DNA from: Streptomyces albospinus | GTDB lineage: Bacteria > Actinomycetota > Actinomycetes > Streptomycetales > Streptomycetaceae | Direction of reading: 5' to 3' | NCBI RefSeq assembly: GCF_014648695.1 | Contig: NZ_BMRP01000001.1 | Coordinates: 441,144 to 484,886, forward strand | Length of the DNA: 43,743 nt | Part shown: positions 1-8,146 of the stretch, in pieces | Numbering within the stretch: position 1 is the first letter of the stretch | How the letters are laid out: every line of letters begins with the position of its first letter | Made by a program: the position numbers and the translations under genes | Notes under the pieces: model-generated | What the model was told of the DNA's origin: nothing | Databases searched by the model: none | What the model saw: the letters and a program-made list of their open reading frames with translations, nothing else

Positions 1-27
1 GCCTTTCGGCCCGGCGGCGAGCCCCCG

Positions 28-717
28 CTACGGCGCGTCCACCCCCAACTCCTGTGCCAGGACGGCCGCTTGTACCCGGCTGCGCAGGTCCAGTTTGGCC
101 AGCAGCCGGCTGACATGGGTCTTCACGGTGGCCTCCGCCATCGCCAGCCGCAGTGCGATATCGGCGTTCGACAGTCCCTGGCCCAGACACCCCAGCACCT
201 CCCGCTCGCGCGGCGTCAGCGCGTCCAGCACCGCCGGATCGGGCGTCTCGCGGTCCCGCGGCGGCCGTACCGCCGCACGGGGCCGGGCGAACTCGGCGAT
301 CAGCCGGCGGGTCACGGCCGGGGCGATCAGCCCCTCACCGGACGCGACCGTGCGCACCGCACTCAGCAGCGCCGCCGCGTCGCTGTCCTTGAGCAGAAAG
401 CCCGAGGCCCCGGCGCGCAGCGCGCCGAAGACATATTCGTCCAGGTCGAAGGTGGTCAGCACCAGGACGTCCGCCAACTGCTCCGCGACCACCTGGCGGG
501 TCGCCGAGACCCCGTCCAGGCGGGGCATCTGGATGTCCATCAGGACCAGGTCCGGTCGTAACGCGCGGGCCAGGCGGACGGCTTCCTCGCCGTCCACCGC
601 CTCCCCGACGACTTCGATGTCGGGCGCGGAACGCAGGATGAGGACCAGCCCGGCCCGTACGGCGGACTGGTCCTCGGCGACGAGGACCCGGATCGGCTGC
701 GCGGCGGCGCCTGTCAT
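28..717 (-). CDS. NarL/FixJ-family two-component response regulator
   Basis: A 229-residue DNA-binding response regulator. The N-terminal receiver domain has the acidic pair E15/D16, phospho-acceptor D61 (motif LMDIQMP), a conserved Thr in VLTTFD and K110 in FLLKD. The C-terminal LuxR/GerE helix-turn-helix runs from about residue 166 to 225 (LTPREREVL, then NADIALRL and TVKTHVSRLL). The ATG at 717 overlaps the kinase stop codon by 4 nt (ATGA), so the pair is translationally coupled. Leu53 is encoded by TTA (559-561), the rare codon read by the bldA tRNA in Streptomyces, so translation may wait for development. The target genes are not evident; such pairs often control a neighbouring transporter, but none is inside the window on this side. 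Confidence 0.93.
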   Translation of the reverse strand: MTGAAAQPIRVLVAEDQSAVRAGLVLILRSAPDIEVVGEAVDGEEAVRLARALRPDLVLMDIQMPRLDGVSATRQVVAEQLADVLVLTTFDLDEYVFGALRAGASGFLLKDSDAAALLSAVRTVASGEGLIAPAVTRRLIAEFARPRAAVRPPRDRETPDPAVLDALTPREREVLGCLGQGLSNADIALRLAMAEATVKTHVSRLLAKLDLRSRVQAAVLAQELGVDAP

Positions 718-1964
718 GGTTGTTCTTCCTCCCCGGTGGCGGGCAGCGTCGCCCGCACCAGCCAGTTTCTTCCGTCCGGCCCGCCCTCGGGGCCGGCGTC
801 GAAATCCCCGCCCAGCAGGGCGATCCGCTCGCGCATGCCGACGAGCCCGGCGCCGGAGCCCGGTGCGCGGGGGCGCGGCCGGTCGGCGTACGGGCTGCGG
901 ACGATGATGACGAGCGTCCCCTCGGGGGCGTGGGCGATGCGCACCCGGACCTGGCCGGGCGCGGCGTGCTTGAGGGCGTTGGTCAGTGATTCCTGGACGA
1001 TGCGGTACGCGGCCAGTTCGACCGGCGCGGGCGGTTTCGGCTCGGCGTCCGGGCCGGTCAGCCGGCGGGCGTCGTCCAGGAAGAAGGTCAGGCCGCTGCC
1101 GGCGCCGTTCGTACGGGCCTGGTGGACCAGGGCCTCCAGTCCGTCGAGGGTGGGTGTCGCGGCCGGTTCGTCGCTGTGCCCGGCGGCCTTCGGGTCCCGC
1201 AACAGCCCGATGAGGCGGCGCATTTCGGCCAGGCCCTGGACGCTGTTCTCCCGGATCACGCCGAGCGCGTCGCGGGTCGCGGCCGGGTCGTCGATGGTCT
1301 GCGCGGCGGTGGCGTGGATGGCGATGGCGGACAGGTGGTTGGCGACCAGGTCGTGCAACTCGCGGGCCATCCGGGCGCGTTCGCCCGCCACCGCCTGGGT
1401 GCGGTCCATCTCGGCCAGCAGCGCGGTCTGTTCGGCCCGCAGCCGGGCGGTCTGCGCGGCGTCGCGGTGGTTGCGGATGATCACCCCGGTCCAGGCCGGG
1501 GCGGTGGTGGCGAGCGCGATCCCGATGCTGATCAGCACGACCTGCGGGTTGCGCCACAGCGCCGTCAGCACGACGGTGGCCAGCACCGTCACCAGCACGG
1601 AGTGCACCGGGATCCGGCGGGCCGCGGCCGGCGGACCGTACAGCACCGCCGCGTAGACCACATCGGTGAACATCAGGACGGTGGCGACCAGGGCGCCGGT
1701 GACGAGGTCCAGCGCCAGGGCCGGTAACGCGAGGGCCAGCGCGGCCATGGGGGCCGTACGGCGCATCAGTTCGGCCACCGACATCGTGGTGAGCGCGAGC
1801 AGGGTCAGCGACGCGGGCAGGCCGAGGAGCGGTGGTCCGCCGTGCAGATCCAGCGTCCACAGCAGCAGCCCGACGAGCAGCCCGCCGCCCGCGATGATCA
1901 CATCGAGGCGGTGCGGCCGGCCGGGCGCGGCGGGGGATCTTGCGGTCACCCCTCCATGAAACAC
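714..1964 (-). CDS. DesK/NarX-type sensor histidine kinase
   Basis: A 416-residue membrane histidine kinase partnered with the downstream regulator. About four to six hydrophobic segments fill residues 20-160, with no large extracellular sensor loop, suggesting signal sensing in or at the membrane. The HisKA_3 dimerisation domain carries phospho-acceptor H204 in the motif RELHDLVANHL. A HATPase domain follows, with an N-box around NALKHA and the terminal GLVGMRERI motif. Leu80 is a TTA codon (1725-1727), like the TTA in the partner gene; I saw no other in-frame TTA in the window. The start is the ATG at 1964; an internal GTG five codons later follows a GGAGG and is an alternative. Transcription diverges from the membrane-protein gene at 2139. 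Confidence 0.9.
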   Translation of the reverse strand: MFHGGVTARSPAAPGRPHRLDVIIAGGGLLVGLLLWTLDLHGGPPLLGLPASLTLLALTTMSVAELMRRTAPMAALALALPALALDLVTGALVATVLMFTDVVYAAVLYGPPAAARRIPVHSVLVTVLATVVLTALWRNPQVVLISIGIALATTAPAWTGVIIRNHRDAAQTARLRAEQTALLAEMDRTQAVAGERARMARELHDLVANHLSAIAIHATAAQTIDDPAATRDALGVIRENSVQGLAEMRRLIGLLRDPKAAGHSDEPAATPTLDGLEALVHQARTNGAGSGLTFFLDDARRLTGPDAEPKPPAPVELAAYRIVQESLTNALKHAAPGQVRVRIAHAPEGTLVIIVRSPYADRPRPRAPGSGAGLVGMRERIALLGGDFDAGPEGGPDGRNWLVRATLPATGEEEQP

Positions 1965-2138
1965 GGCGCCGGGGCCGGTTGTGCCACCTCCGGGTCATCC
2001 GACGACGCGCCGGGCTACATCGAAAGATGCAGCTCCGGATCATCGCCGGCGACGACGTACCGGGCGGTGGCGGCTGGAACGCTGGAGGTGTTCGGTCCGA
2101 GCGGTCCTGGACTCGGAGCGGCCGGAGAGGAGACTGCC

Positions 2139-2717
2139 GTGGTCGTCACGCTGATCATCGCCTGCGAGGTCGGGTTCTGGGTGCTGCTGGCCCTGGGCCT
2201 GTCCCTGCGCTATCTGGCGCGGATGCCGCGTACGGGTGCGGCGGTGCTGCTGCTGGAGCCGCTGCTGGAGCTGGCGCTGCTGATCGTCACCGCGATCGAC
2301 CTGAAGAACGGCGCCTCCGCGGACTGGAAGCACGGCCTGGCCGCCGTCTACATCGGCTACACGGTCGCCTACGGCCACTACACGATCAAGTGGGTCGACG
2401 GGCACGTCGCACACCGCTTCGCGGGCGGCCCGCGCCCCGTCAGGCACTACGGCCTCGACCGCTTCAAGCACGAGCTGAAACTGGTGCTGCGGACGGTGCT
2501 GATGGTCGCCGTCGCGGCGGCGCTGCTCCAGGGCGCGATCTGGTACGTGGGCCACGACGGCGACACCGCGTCGCTGAAGCACTGGCAGATGATGAGCCTG
2601 CGCATCCTGATCATCCACGGCGTGATCGCGCTGACGTACCTGGTGTTCCCGAAGAAGGCGCCGCGCCGGGCCGCCTCCGAGGCGGCGGCCCGGCCGCAGG
2701 AGAAGTCGCTGCGCTAG
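2139..2717 (+). CDS. Integral membrane protein, function unknown
   Basis: A 192-residue protein with about four to five hydrophobic helices: an N-terminal one (VTLIIACEVGFWVLLALGL), a pair around residues 30-55, one around 128-148 (VLRTVLMVAVAAALLQGA) and a last one near residue 170. It ends in a short basic, Ala-rich cytoplasmic tail. The GTG start at 2139 is preceded by a GGAGAGGAG ribosome-binding site (2122-2131); the frame stays open upstream but that part is low-complexity. It resembles the widespread actinobacterial membrane proteins sometimes called YmcC-like, but I cannot assign a role. It converges on the adenosyltransferase gene with only 13 bp between the stop codons and no clear terminator hairpin between them. 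Confidence 0.85.
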   Translation: MVVTLIIACEVGFWVLLALGLSLRYLARMPRTGAAVLLLEPLLELALLIVTAIDLKNGASADWKHGLAAVYIGYTVAYGHYTIKWVDGHVAHRFAGGPRPVRHYGLDRFKHELKLVLRTVLMVAVAAALLQGAIWYVGHDGDTASLKHWQMMSLRILIIHGVIALTYLVFPKKAPRRAASEAAARPQEKSLR

Positions 2718-2730
2718 CGGGTCGGCCGGC

Positions 2731-3303
2731 TCACCGCTCGCCGCCCGGCACCCAGAGCACGTCCCCGACCTCCTTGTTGGCCGTCCGGGCCAGGATGAAC
2801 AGGAGGTCGGAGAGGCGGTTCAGGTACGTGGCGGTGAGCGGGTTCATGGTCTCGCCGTGCTGCTCGAAGGCAGCCCACGTGGAGCGCTCGGCGCGGCGGA
2901 CGACCGTGCAGGCCTGGTGGAGCAGGGCGGCGCCGGGCGTGCCGCCGGGGAGGATGAAGCTGCGGAGCTTCTCCAGTTCGGCCAGGAAGCGGTCGCAGTC
3001 CGCCTCCAGTTTGTCGATGTAGGACTGCTCGACGCGCAGCGGCGGGAACTCCGGGTTCTCCACCACGGGCGTCGAGAGGTCGGCGCCGACGTCGAAGAGG
3101 TCGTTCTGCACCCGCAGCAGCACCGCGGCGACCTCTTCGGGCAGCGAACCGAGCGCCAGCGCCACCCCGATCGCCGCGTTGGCCTCGTTGGCATCCGCGT
3201 ACGCGGCGATCCGCGCATCGGTCTTGGCGGTGCGGCTCATGTCGCCCAGGGCGGTGGTGCCCTTGTCGCCGGTACGGGTGTAGATGCGGGTCAGATTCAC
3301 CAT
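2731..3303 (-). CDS. pduO: PduO-type ATP:cob(I)alamin adenosyltransferase
   Basis: A 190-residue enzyme that transfers the adenosyl group of ATP to cob(I)alamin, giving coenzyme B12. The family signature is complete: the N-terminal ATP-binding motif TRTGDKGTTAL (residues 9-19), the central segment FDVGADLS, the RRAER motif, and the C-terminal YLNRLSDLLFILAR helix. Length is normal for the family. It would supply the cofactor for acyl-CoA mutases such as IcmA further along the window. The ATG at 3303 has no Shine-Dalgarno; a -10-like TAGGCT (3310-3315) ends 6 nt before it, suggesting a leaderless mRNA. Confidence 0.93.
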   Translation of the reverse strand: MVNLTRIYTRTGDKGTTALGDMSRTAKTDARIAAYADANEANAAIGVALALGSLPEEVAAVLLRVQNDLFDVGADLSTPVVENPEFPPLRVEQSYIDKLEADCDRFLAELEKLRSFILPGGTPGAALLHQACTVVRRAERSTWAAFEQHGETMNPLTATYLNRLSDLLFILARTANKEVGDVLWVPGGER

Positions 3304-3637
3304 GGTGCGAGCCTACGCCGCGGCCCTGTGGAAGGCCCGGGCGCAGAGCGCCGTGGCCGGCGCCACGAGCGCCACGAGCGCCACGAGCGCCACGCGGCCC
3401 ACGCGCGCCACGGAGACCCGCGCGCGGTGGAGGGCGGCCGGCGACGCGGTACGTCCGGCGGGAGCGGTCCGGGGGGACCTGGAGGCCGTCCTCCGCCAGG
3501 AGGCCGGTGCGGCGGGTCCGGCGACCCGGCGGCCTGATGGTGATTCAGGTCTGCGCGGTGCACCGGACCCGCCCGACGGGGTCGCGGAGCTGCCGAGCGG
3601 GAAGGCCCTCAACTGCGCGGTGCGGGCGGCCGGCTGA
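3302..3637 (+). other. Low-confidence ORF in gap, with 9-bp tandem repeat
   Basis: The 533-bp gap between the divergent adenosyltransferase and dehydrogenase genes has no recognisable gene. The best candidate is this 111-codon frame, which starts across the adenosyltransferase start codon on the other strand. GC at third positions is high in its first two-thirds, then decays. The product is Ala/Arg-rich, unlike any family I know, and has no ribosome-binding site. At 3361-3392 it holds about three copies of a 9-bp unit (GCCACGAGC), giving an Ala-Thr-Ser repeat. I think it is more likely non-coding. Confidence 0.2.
3310..3315 (-). promoter_or_regulatory. Candidate -10 box, leaderless adenosyltransferase mRNA
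   Basis: TAGGCT on the minus strand, six bases before the ATG. No convincing -35 hexamer was found 16-19 nt upstream. Confidence 0.4.
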
Positions 3638-3836
3638 CGCCCCTCCGGGGGCCGGGTGCGCCCCGCCGTGTGTGATGTCCGTCATGAAGCGCCCGCCGAG
3701 GCCGAAAGCGCCTTGTCACGGGGTATGCGGTGGGGTGACGGGCGGGCGTGACGCGCATCTCTAAGCCACCAATCGATCGCCAACGACCGCTAACGTCATC
3801 AGGACCGTCAAATGCACAGGGTGTGAGGGGACAGCA

Positions 3837-4685
3837 GTGGCAAAGAAGCTCGCCGTCATCGGCGCCGGACTCATGGGTTCCGGTATCGCGCAGGTCTCGG
3901 CCCAGGCGGGCTGGGACGTGGTGCTCCGCGATGTGACGGATGAGGCGCTGGCCCGCGGCAAGGGCGGCATCCGGAGCTCGTACGAGAAGTTCGTCGCCAA
4001 GGGCAAGCTGGACGCCTCCGCCGCCGAGCAGGCGCTGGCCCGCATCACGACCACGACCGACCTGGACGCGGTCGCCGACGCGGACATCGTCGTCGAGGCC
4101 GTCTTCGAGAAGATCGAGGTCAAGCGGGAGATCTTCCAGGCGGTCGACAAGCTCGCCAAGGACGACGCGGTGCTCGCCTCCAACACCTCCGCCATCCCGA
4201 TCACCAAGATCGCCGCTGCCACCTCCCGCCCCGAGCGGGTGGTCGGCACCCACTTCTTCTCGCCGGTGCCGATGATGCAGCTGTGCGAGCTGGTGCGCGG
4301 CTACAAGACCAGCGACGAAACCCTCGCCACCGCACGGGAGTTCGCCGAGTCCGTCGGCAAGACCTGTGTCGTCGTCAACCGCGACGTGGCCGGCTTCGTC
4401 ACCACCCGGCTGATCTCGGCGCTGGTCGTCGAGGCCGCCAAGCTCTACGAATCGGGCGTCGCCAGCGCCGAGGACATCGACACCGCCTGCAAGCTGGGCT
4501 TCGGCCATGCGATGGGACCGCTGGCCACCGCCGATCTGACCGGAGTCGACATCCTGCTGCACGCCACCGAGAACATCTACACCGAGTCCCAGGACGAGAA
4601 GTTCGCGCCGCCGGAGATCATGCGGCGCATGGTCGATGCGGGCGATATCGGGCGCAAGAGTGGGCAGGGCTTCTACGAGCACTGA
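3837..4685 (+). CDS. 3-hydroxybutyryl-CoA dehydrogenase
   Basis: A 282-residue NAD(P)-dependent dehydrogenase interconverting acetoacetyl-CoA and 3-hydroxybutyryl-CoA. The Rossmann nucleotide-binding motif is GAGLMGSG (residues 9-16). Catalytic residues known from the HAD family align as S118 (NTSAI), H139 (THFFSP) and E151, with the family's usual spacing. The conserved Asn (Asn208 of the human enzyme, motif FxxNR) is replaced by Thr near residue 190 (GFVTTRL). The 3HCDH C-terminal domain ends in GRKSGQGFYEH. The GTG start at 3837 follows GAGGGGAC. With the thiolase at 22163 it makes the C4 acyl-CoA unit used for polyhydroxybutyrate, butyrate and ethylmalonyl-CoA metabolism; the two genes are 17 kb apart. 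Confidence 0.93.
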   Translation: MAKKLAVIGAGLMGSGIAQVSAQAGWDVVLRDVTDEALARGKGGIRSSYEKFVAKGKLDASAAEQALARITTTTDLDAVADADIVVEAVFEKIEVKREIFQAVDKLAKDDAVLASNTSAIPITKIAAATSRPERVVGTHFFSPVPMMQLCELVRGYKTSDETLATAREFAESVGKTCVVVNRDVAGFVTTRLISALVVEAAKLYESGVASAEDIDTACKLGFGHAMGPLATADLTGVDILLHATENIYTESQDEKFAPPEIMRRMVDAGDIGRKSGQGFYEH

Positions 4686-4730
4686 TGCCGCATCAGGACT
4701 TTGGTCCGAGGGTGTCACCCCGTGGGGTGA
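4682..4730. terminator. Two short inverted repeats after the dehydrogenase gene
   Basis: CTGATG-CCG-CATCAG (4682-4696) spans the stop codon and TCACCCC-GT-GGGGTGA (4715-4730) follows. Either could be a weak terminator. The second, nearly continuous, dyad could equally be a protein-binding site for the STAS gene promoter. No T-tract follows. Confidence 0.35.
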
Positions 4731-4831
4731 ATTCGGTATCGGTTCGCTTACAGGCGGCAACTTCGCCGTATGAGAGGCAGTCAGATCTGTAGACGACAAT
4801 GCACCACAACCCATGACATCGGGGAGCGCAT

Positions 4832-5155
4832 ATGCACATCAGGGGCGACCACGTCGAGCTGGTCGTCGGGGGCCGCCTCGACGTCCGCAGCGCGGCGGAC
4901 GCCCGTACGGCCCTGCACGCCGCCGTCGACTCCGGCCGGGGCGATCTGGTGCTGGACCTGACCGAGCTGGACTCGTGGGACGCCACCGGCCTCGGCGTGA
5001 TCATGGGCGCGCACCGGCGCGCGGGCCGGGTCAACCGCAGGCTGGTGCTGCGCGGAGTGCCGCCCCAGATGCAGCGCCTCCTGGTCGCCACCCGGCTCCA
5101 CCGCATCCTCGCGATCGAGGGCGGCATCGAAGCGGAAACGCTTCCCCGGGTGTGA
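4832..5155 (+). CDS. STAS-domain protein (anti-sigma-antagonist-like), phospho-Ser site is Ala
   Basis: A 107-residue single-domain STAS protein. Family members such as SpoIIAA, RsbV and BldG bind anti-sigma kinases and are switched off by phosphorylation of the Ser in D-S-(S/T)-G-L-G. Here the loop reads WDATGLGV with D50, A51, T52, so the normal acceptor is Ala and only the next Thr could be modified. The rest of the fold is present: beta-strand VELVVGGRLDV, LVLDLTELD, and the C-terminal MQRLLVATRLHRIL helix. The ATG has a GGGGAG ribosome-binding site at 4821-4826. No anti-sigma factor or sigma gene lies next to it; the neighbour is a large membrane ATPase. Confidence 0.9.
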   Translation: MHIRGDHVELVVGGRLDVRSAADARTALHAAVDSGRGDLVLDLTELDSWDATGLGVIMGAHRRAGRVNRRLVLRGVPPQMQRLLVATRLHRILAIEGGIEAETLPRV

Positions 5156-5416
5156 CCCGCCGGCCGCGGTGAGCCGGCCGACCCGGGAGGAATGTCGCAA
5201 ACCGCACCTTGACCCCCAATCCGGGGCGTTCTCGTCAGGGTGCCACCCCACCGTGCGCTCCCCGGGGGACCGGGGCTAGGGTTCGGGTCCCCGCCGTATG
5301 CCATCAACCGCGGCGGGGCACCGGACCAGACGCGACGGCTGAGCAGATCCGCCGGAGCCGGGGGAGTGCGGACGGCCGGAAGCACCGACGGCACGCACAT
5401 TCTGGGAGCTTGCAGC

Positions 5417-8050
5417 ATGGACCCGAACACGCACCGGGGACCTGAGGAGTACGGCGAGCAGGGCGCGCCCGACGCGCCGCCGGCCTCCGCGTCCGCCGAC
5501 CGGCAGGGCGGCTCCGGCGGGCTCGCCCGGGTCGTCCGGCTCGTCTCCGGCAACTTCCTGGTCACCGTCAACCCGGTCGACGGCAGCGAGATACAGCCCT
5601 GCCCGCCCGGCGAGCGACCCGCCCTCCCGGAGAAGCTCGACCAGGAGGAACGCGCCGAGGCGGCCCGCGCCGCGGCGCCCCCGGTGCCGTCCGGCCCGGT
5701 CTCCTTCGCCGGCCACGACGTCCCCCTCGAAGAGCGCGACGAGGACGTGGACCGGCTGGTCCGGCTGCTCACCCGCGGACGCTCCGTCCGCGTCACCGGC
5801 CCCTCCGGCTCGGGCCGCACCCGGCTGCTGGACGCCGTCGCCGGCGCCGTGGCGGACCTCGCCCCCGACGGCGTGATCCGGCTCTCCGGCTACCACAGGG
5901 GCGTCACCGACGTCCTCCAGGCGCTGTACGCGGCGGTCTACCGCGCCCCGCTGCACCGCCCCGACCGGCCCGAGCTGCTGCGCCTCCTCGGCGGCGTCGG
6001 CGCGATCGTCGTCGTCGACGACCTGGAGTTCGGCGGCGCCGCGCTCGACGAGCTCCTCGACGCCACCCCCGAGTGCGCCTTCCTCCTCGCCGCGACCCCC
6101 GACGTCCCGGCCCCCAGCGCCGATTCGCACCTCGAAGAGGTCTTCGTCGGCGGCATCAGCCGCAACGCCGGCGTACGGCTCCTGGAGCGCGCCGTGGGCC
6201 GCCCGCTCACCGCCGACGAGGACACCTGGGCCGCCGACCTCTGGTTCGAGTCCGAGGGGCTGCCGCTGCGGTTCGTCCAGGCCGCCTCCCTGCTGCGGCA
6301 CCGCGAGCGGGCGCGCACCGCGCCCGGCGCCCTGGACGACGGCTACGGGCTGTTCCCCGAGGAGGGCGCCGACGCGGCCGGAGAGCCCGGCGAGCGGCCC
6401 GAGACGCCGCTGCCGCCGCTCGACGAGGCCGCCGCGCCCGCCGCGCTGCTCGCCGAACGGCTCGGCGGCGCCGCCCAGGAGACGCTCCGCTTCGCGGTCG
6501 CCCTCAACGGCGAACTGCCGCACCAGGCGCATCTGCCGGCCCTCACCCAGGACACCCACGCGGACGCCGCCCTCGGCGAGCTGCTGGGCAGCGGCCTGAT
6601 CAGCCCGGCCGGCACCCACTACCGGCTCGCCGGCACCGTCCGGGACCAGCTGGCCGCCGCCGGCTACGCCGAGGGCGCCGCCGCCCGGGCGCACACCGCG
6701 GCCCAGCACTACGCCTGGTGGGCCGGGCACCCCTCGGTCACCCCCGAGCGGACCGCCGCCGAGTCCGACGCGGTGCTGGCCGCGATGGGCGTGCTGACCG
6801 GCAGCCGGGACAGCGGCCACCCGGCCGCGGCCGTGCTGCTGGCCCGTACGGCGGCGCCCGCGTTCGCCGCGGCGCTGCACTGGAGCGCCTGGGAGCGCAG
6901 CCTGCGGCACGGCCAGGAAGCCGCCCGGCTGGCCGGTGAGGTCGCCGAAGAGGCGTACTTCCACCACGAGTTGGGCGTACTGGCGCTGTGCAGCGGCAAC
7001 ATCGACCGGGCGCGCGCCGAACTGGAGGCGTCCATCGGGCTGCGCGGAGTGCTCTCCGACCGCGACGGCGCGGTCGCCGGACGGCGGGCGCTGGCCCTGG
7101 TCATCGACCGCGCCCGGGCCGCCTCGGCGAACGCGGCCACCACCGTGCTGAAGTCCGTCGGCCCGGGAGCCACGGGCGCGACGGCGGCGGCAGCCGCGGA
7201 CGCGCCGGACGCCCCGGGGGCGTCGCAGGGCCCGGACGCCGGGGCGCCCGACGCCGTCTCGACCGCCAAGCTGAAGTCCGTCCGGCCGGCCGGGACCGGC
7301 CCGACGGTCATCGCCCGGGGAGCCGCGGCTGCCACCGCCGCCGCAGCGGGCTCCGCCGGCGAGACCACCGCGCCCACCGCCGCCGTCCCGGCCGCCAAGG
7401 CCGCGGACACCGGCACCGGAGGCGCCCGGCGCGGGATCCTGCGCGGCAGCCGCCGCAACCTCGTCGCCGCCGGCGCCGGGGTGCTGCTGGCCGCCGCGCT
7501 CGGCACCGTGGTCACCCTCGGAGCGACCTCCGGCAACTCCACCACCCACGACAACCACGTCACCACCGAGCAGTCCTCGGGCGGCGACGGCCTCCCGGAC
7601 ACGCCCGCCCAGGAGCCCGGCACGGGCTCCGGACTGCCGGGCGCCTCGGCAGGGGCGTCCGGCACCACCCGGCCCGGTACGCCCGGCCACAGGCCCACCC
7701 CGGCGCCGTCCACCGGCCGTCCCGGCACCACCGGCGCGCCGACCGGCGGCCCGGGCTCCCCGACGACCGGACCCACCAGGCCGACCGGCGAGCCCACCAC
7801 CCCCACCGGCCGGCCGACCCACCCCACGCACAGCCCGACCGGCGGCCCCACGACGTCCCCGACCGGCCCGACCGGGCAGCCCACCACCACGCCGACCGGG
7901 CCCACGGGCAAGCCGACGGGCCAGACCCCGTCGCAGAGCGCCGGCGGCCCCTCGGGCAACAGCCCGTCCGGCACCAACGCCGCCGCGGCCCCGGCCACCG
8001 GCACCGGCGACCCGGCGTCCGCATCCGGCCAGGGCACTCCGACCGGCTGA
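5417..8050 (+). CDS. Large ATP-binding protein with C-terminal membrane anchor and Pro/Thr/Gly tail
   Basis: An 877-residue protein. An N-terminal linker (1-95) leads to an AAA/STAND-like nucleotide-binding domain with Walker A GPSGSGRTR (128-136) and Walker B IVVVDD (197-202). The usual Walker A lysine is arginine. An Ala-rich helical region follows, including TPR-like helices around residues 500-575. After a low-complexity Ala/Pro stretch comes one transmembrane helix (about 681-703), then roughly 170 residues of PTG/GPT repeats, predicted to lie outside the membrane. This topology (large cytoplasmic ATPase, wall-spanning tail) suggests an envelope or signalling role; the substrate is unknown. 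The ATG at 5417 is preceded by GGAG at 5404-5407. The 261-bp upstream gap contains TTGACC (5209) and TAGGGT (5277) elements too far apart to pair. The gene ends at a strong bidirectional terminator. Confidence 0.85.
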   Translation: MDPNTHRGPEEYGEQGAPDAPPASASADRQGGSGGLARVVRLVSGNFLVTVNPVDGSEIQPCPPGERPALPEKLDQEERAEAARAAAPPVPSGPVSFAGHDVPLEERDEDVDRLVRLLTRGRSVRVTGPSGSGRTRLLDAVAGAVADLAPDGVIRLSGYHRGVTDVLQALYAAVYRAPLHRPDRPELLRLLGGVGAIVVVDDLEFGGAALDELLDATPECAFLLAATPDVPAPSADSHLEEVFVGGISRNAGVRLLERAVGRPLTADEDTWAADLWFESEGLPLRFVQAASLLRHRERARTAPGALDDGYGLFPEEGADAAGEPGERPETPLPPLDEAAAPAALLAERLGGAAQETLRFAVALNGELPHQAHLPALTQDTHADAALGELLGSGLISPAGTHYRLAGTVRDQLAAAGYAEGAAARAHTAAQHYAWWAGHPSVTPERTAAESDAVLAAMGVLTGSRDSGHPAAAVLLARTAAPAFAAALHWSAWERSLRHGQEAARLAGEVAEEAYFHHELGVLALCSGNIDRARAELEASIGLRGVLSDRDGAVAGRRALALVIDRARAASANAATTVLKSVGPGATGATAAAAADAPDAPGASQGPDAGAPDAVSTAKLKSVRPAGTGPTVIARGAAAATAAAAGSAGETTAPTAAVPAAKAADTGTGGARRGILRGSRRNLVAAGAGVLLAAALGTVVTLGATSGNSTTHDNHVTTEQSSGGDGLPDTPAQEPGTGSGLPGASAGASGTTRPGTPGHRPTPAPSTGRPGTTGAPTGGPGSPTTGPTRPTGEPTTPTGRPTHPTHSPTGGPTTSPTGPTGQPTTTPTGPTGKPTGQTPSQSAGGPSGNSPSGTNAAAAPATGTGDPASASGQGTPTG

Positions 8051-8070
8051 CGCCTCAAGAACGTCCGGGA

Positions 8071-8139
8071 ACACCACGACGGCCCGGTACCGGCCGCCCG
8101 CCGGAAGGCGGAGCGGCCGGTACCGGGCCGTCGTGGTGT
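8071..8139. terminator. Very strong bidirectional terminator hairpin
   Basis: Arms 8071-8097 and 8113-8139 are a perfect 27-bp inverted repeat. The intervening sequence adds a 5-bp stem (8098-8102 with 8107-8111) closed by a GGAA tetraloop of the GNRA type, leaving one bulged A at 8112. The result is a 32-bp hairpin. It sits between the convergent ATPase and nucS genes, as expected for a two-way terminator. Confidence 0.9.
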
Positions 8140-8146
8140 CCCGTGG

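Noticed and set aside
5276..8077. A 933-codon minus-strand ORF opposite the large ATPase
   Set aside because: Gly/Arg/Val-rich shadow typical of GC-rich antisense frames; the plus-strand frame has Walker motifs, a membrane helix and a ribosome-binding site.
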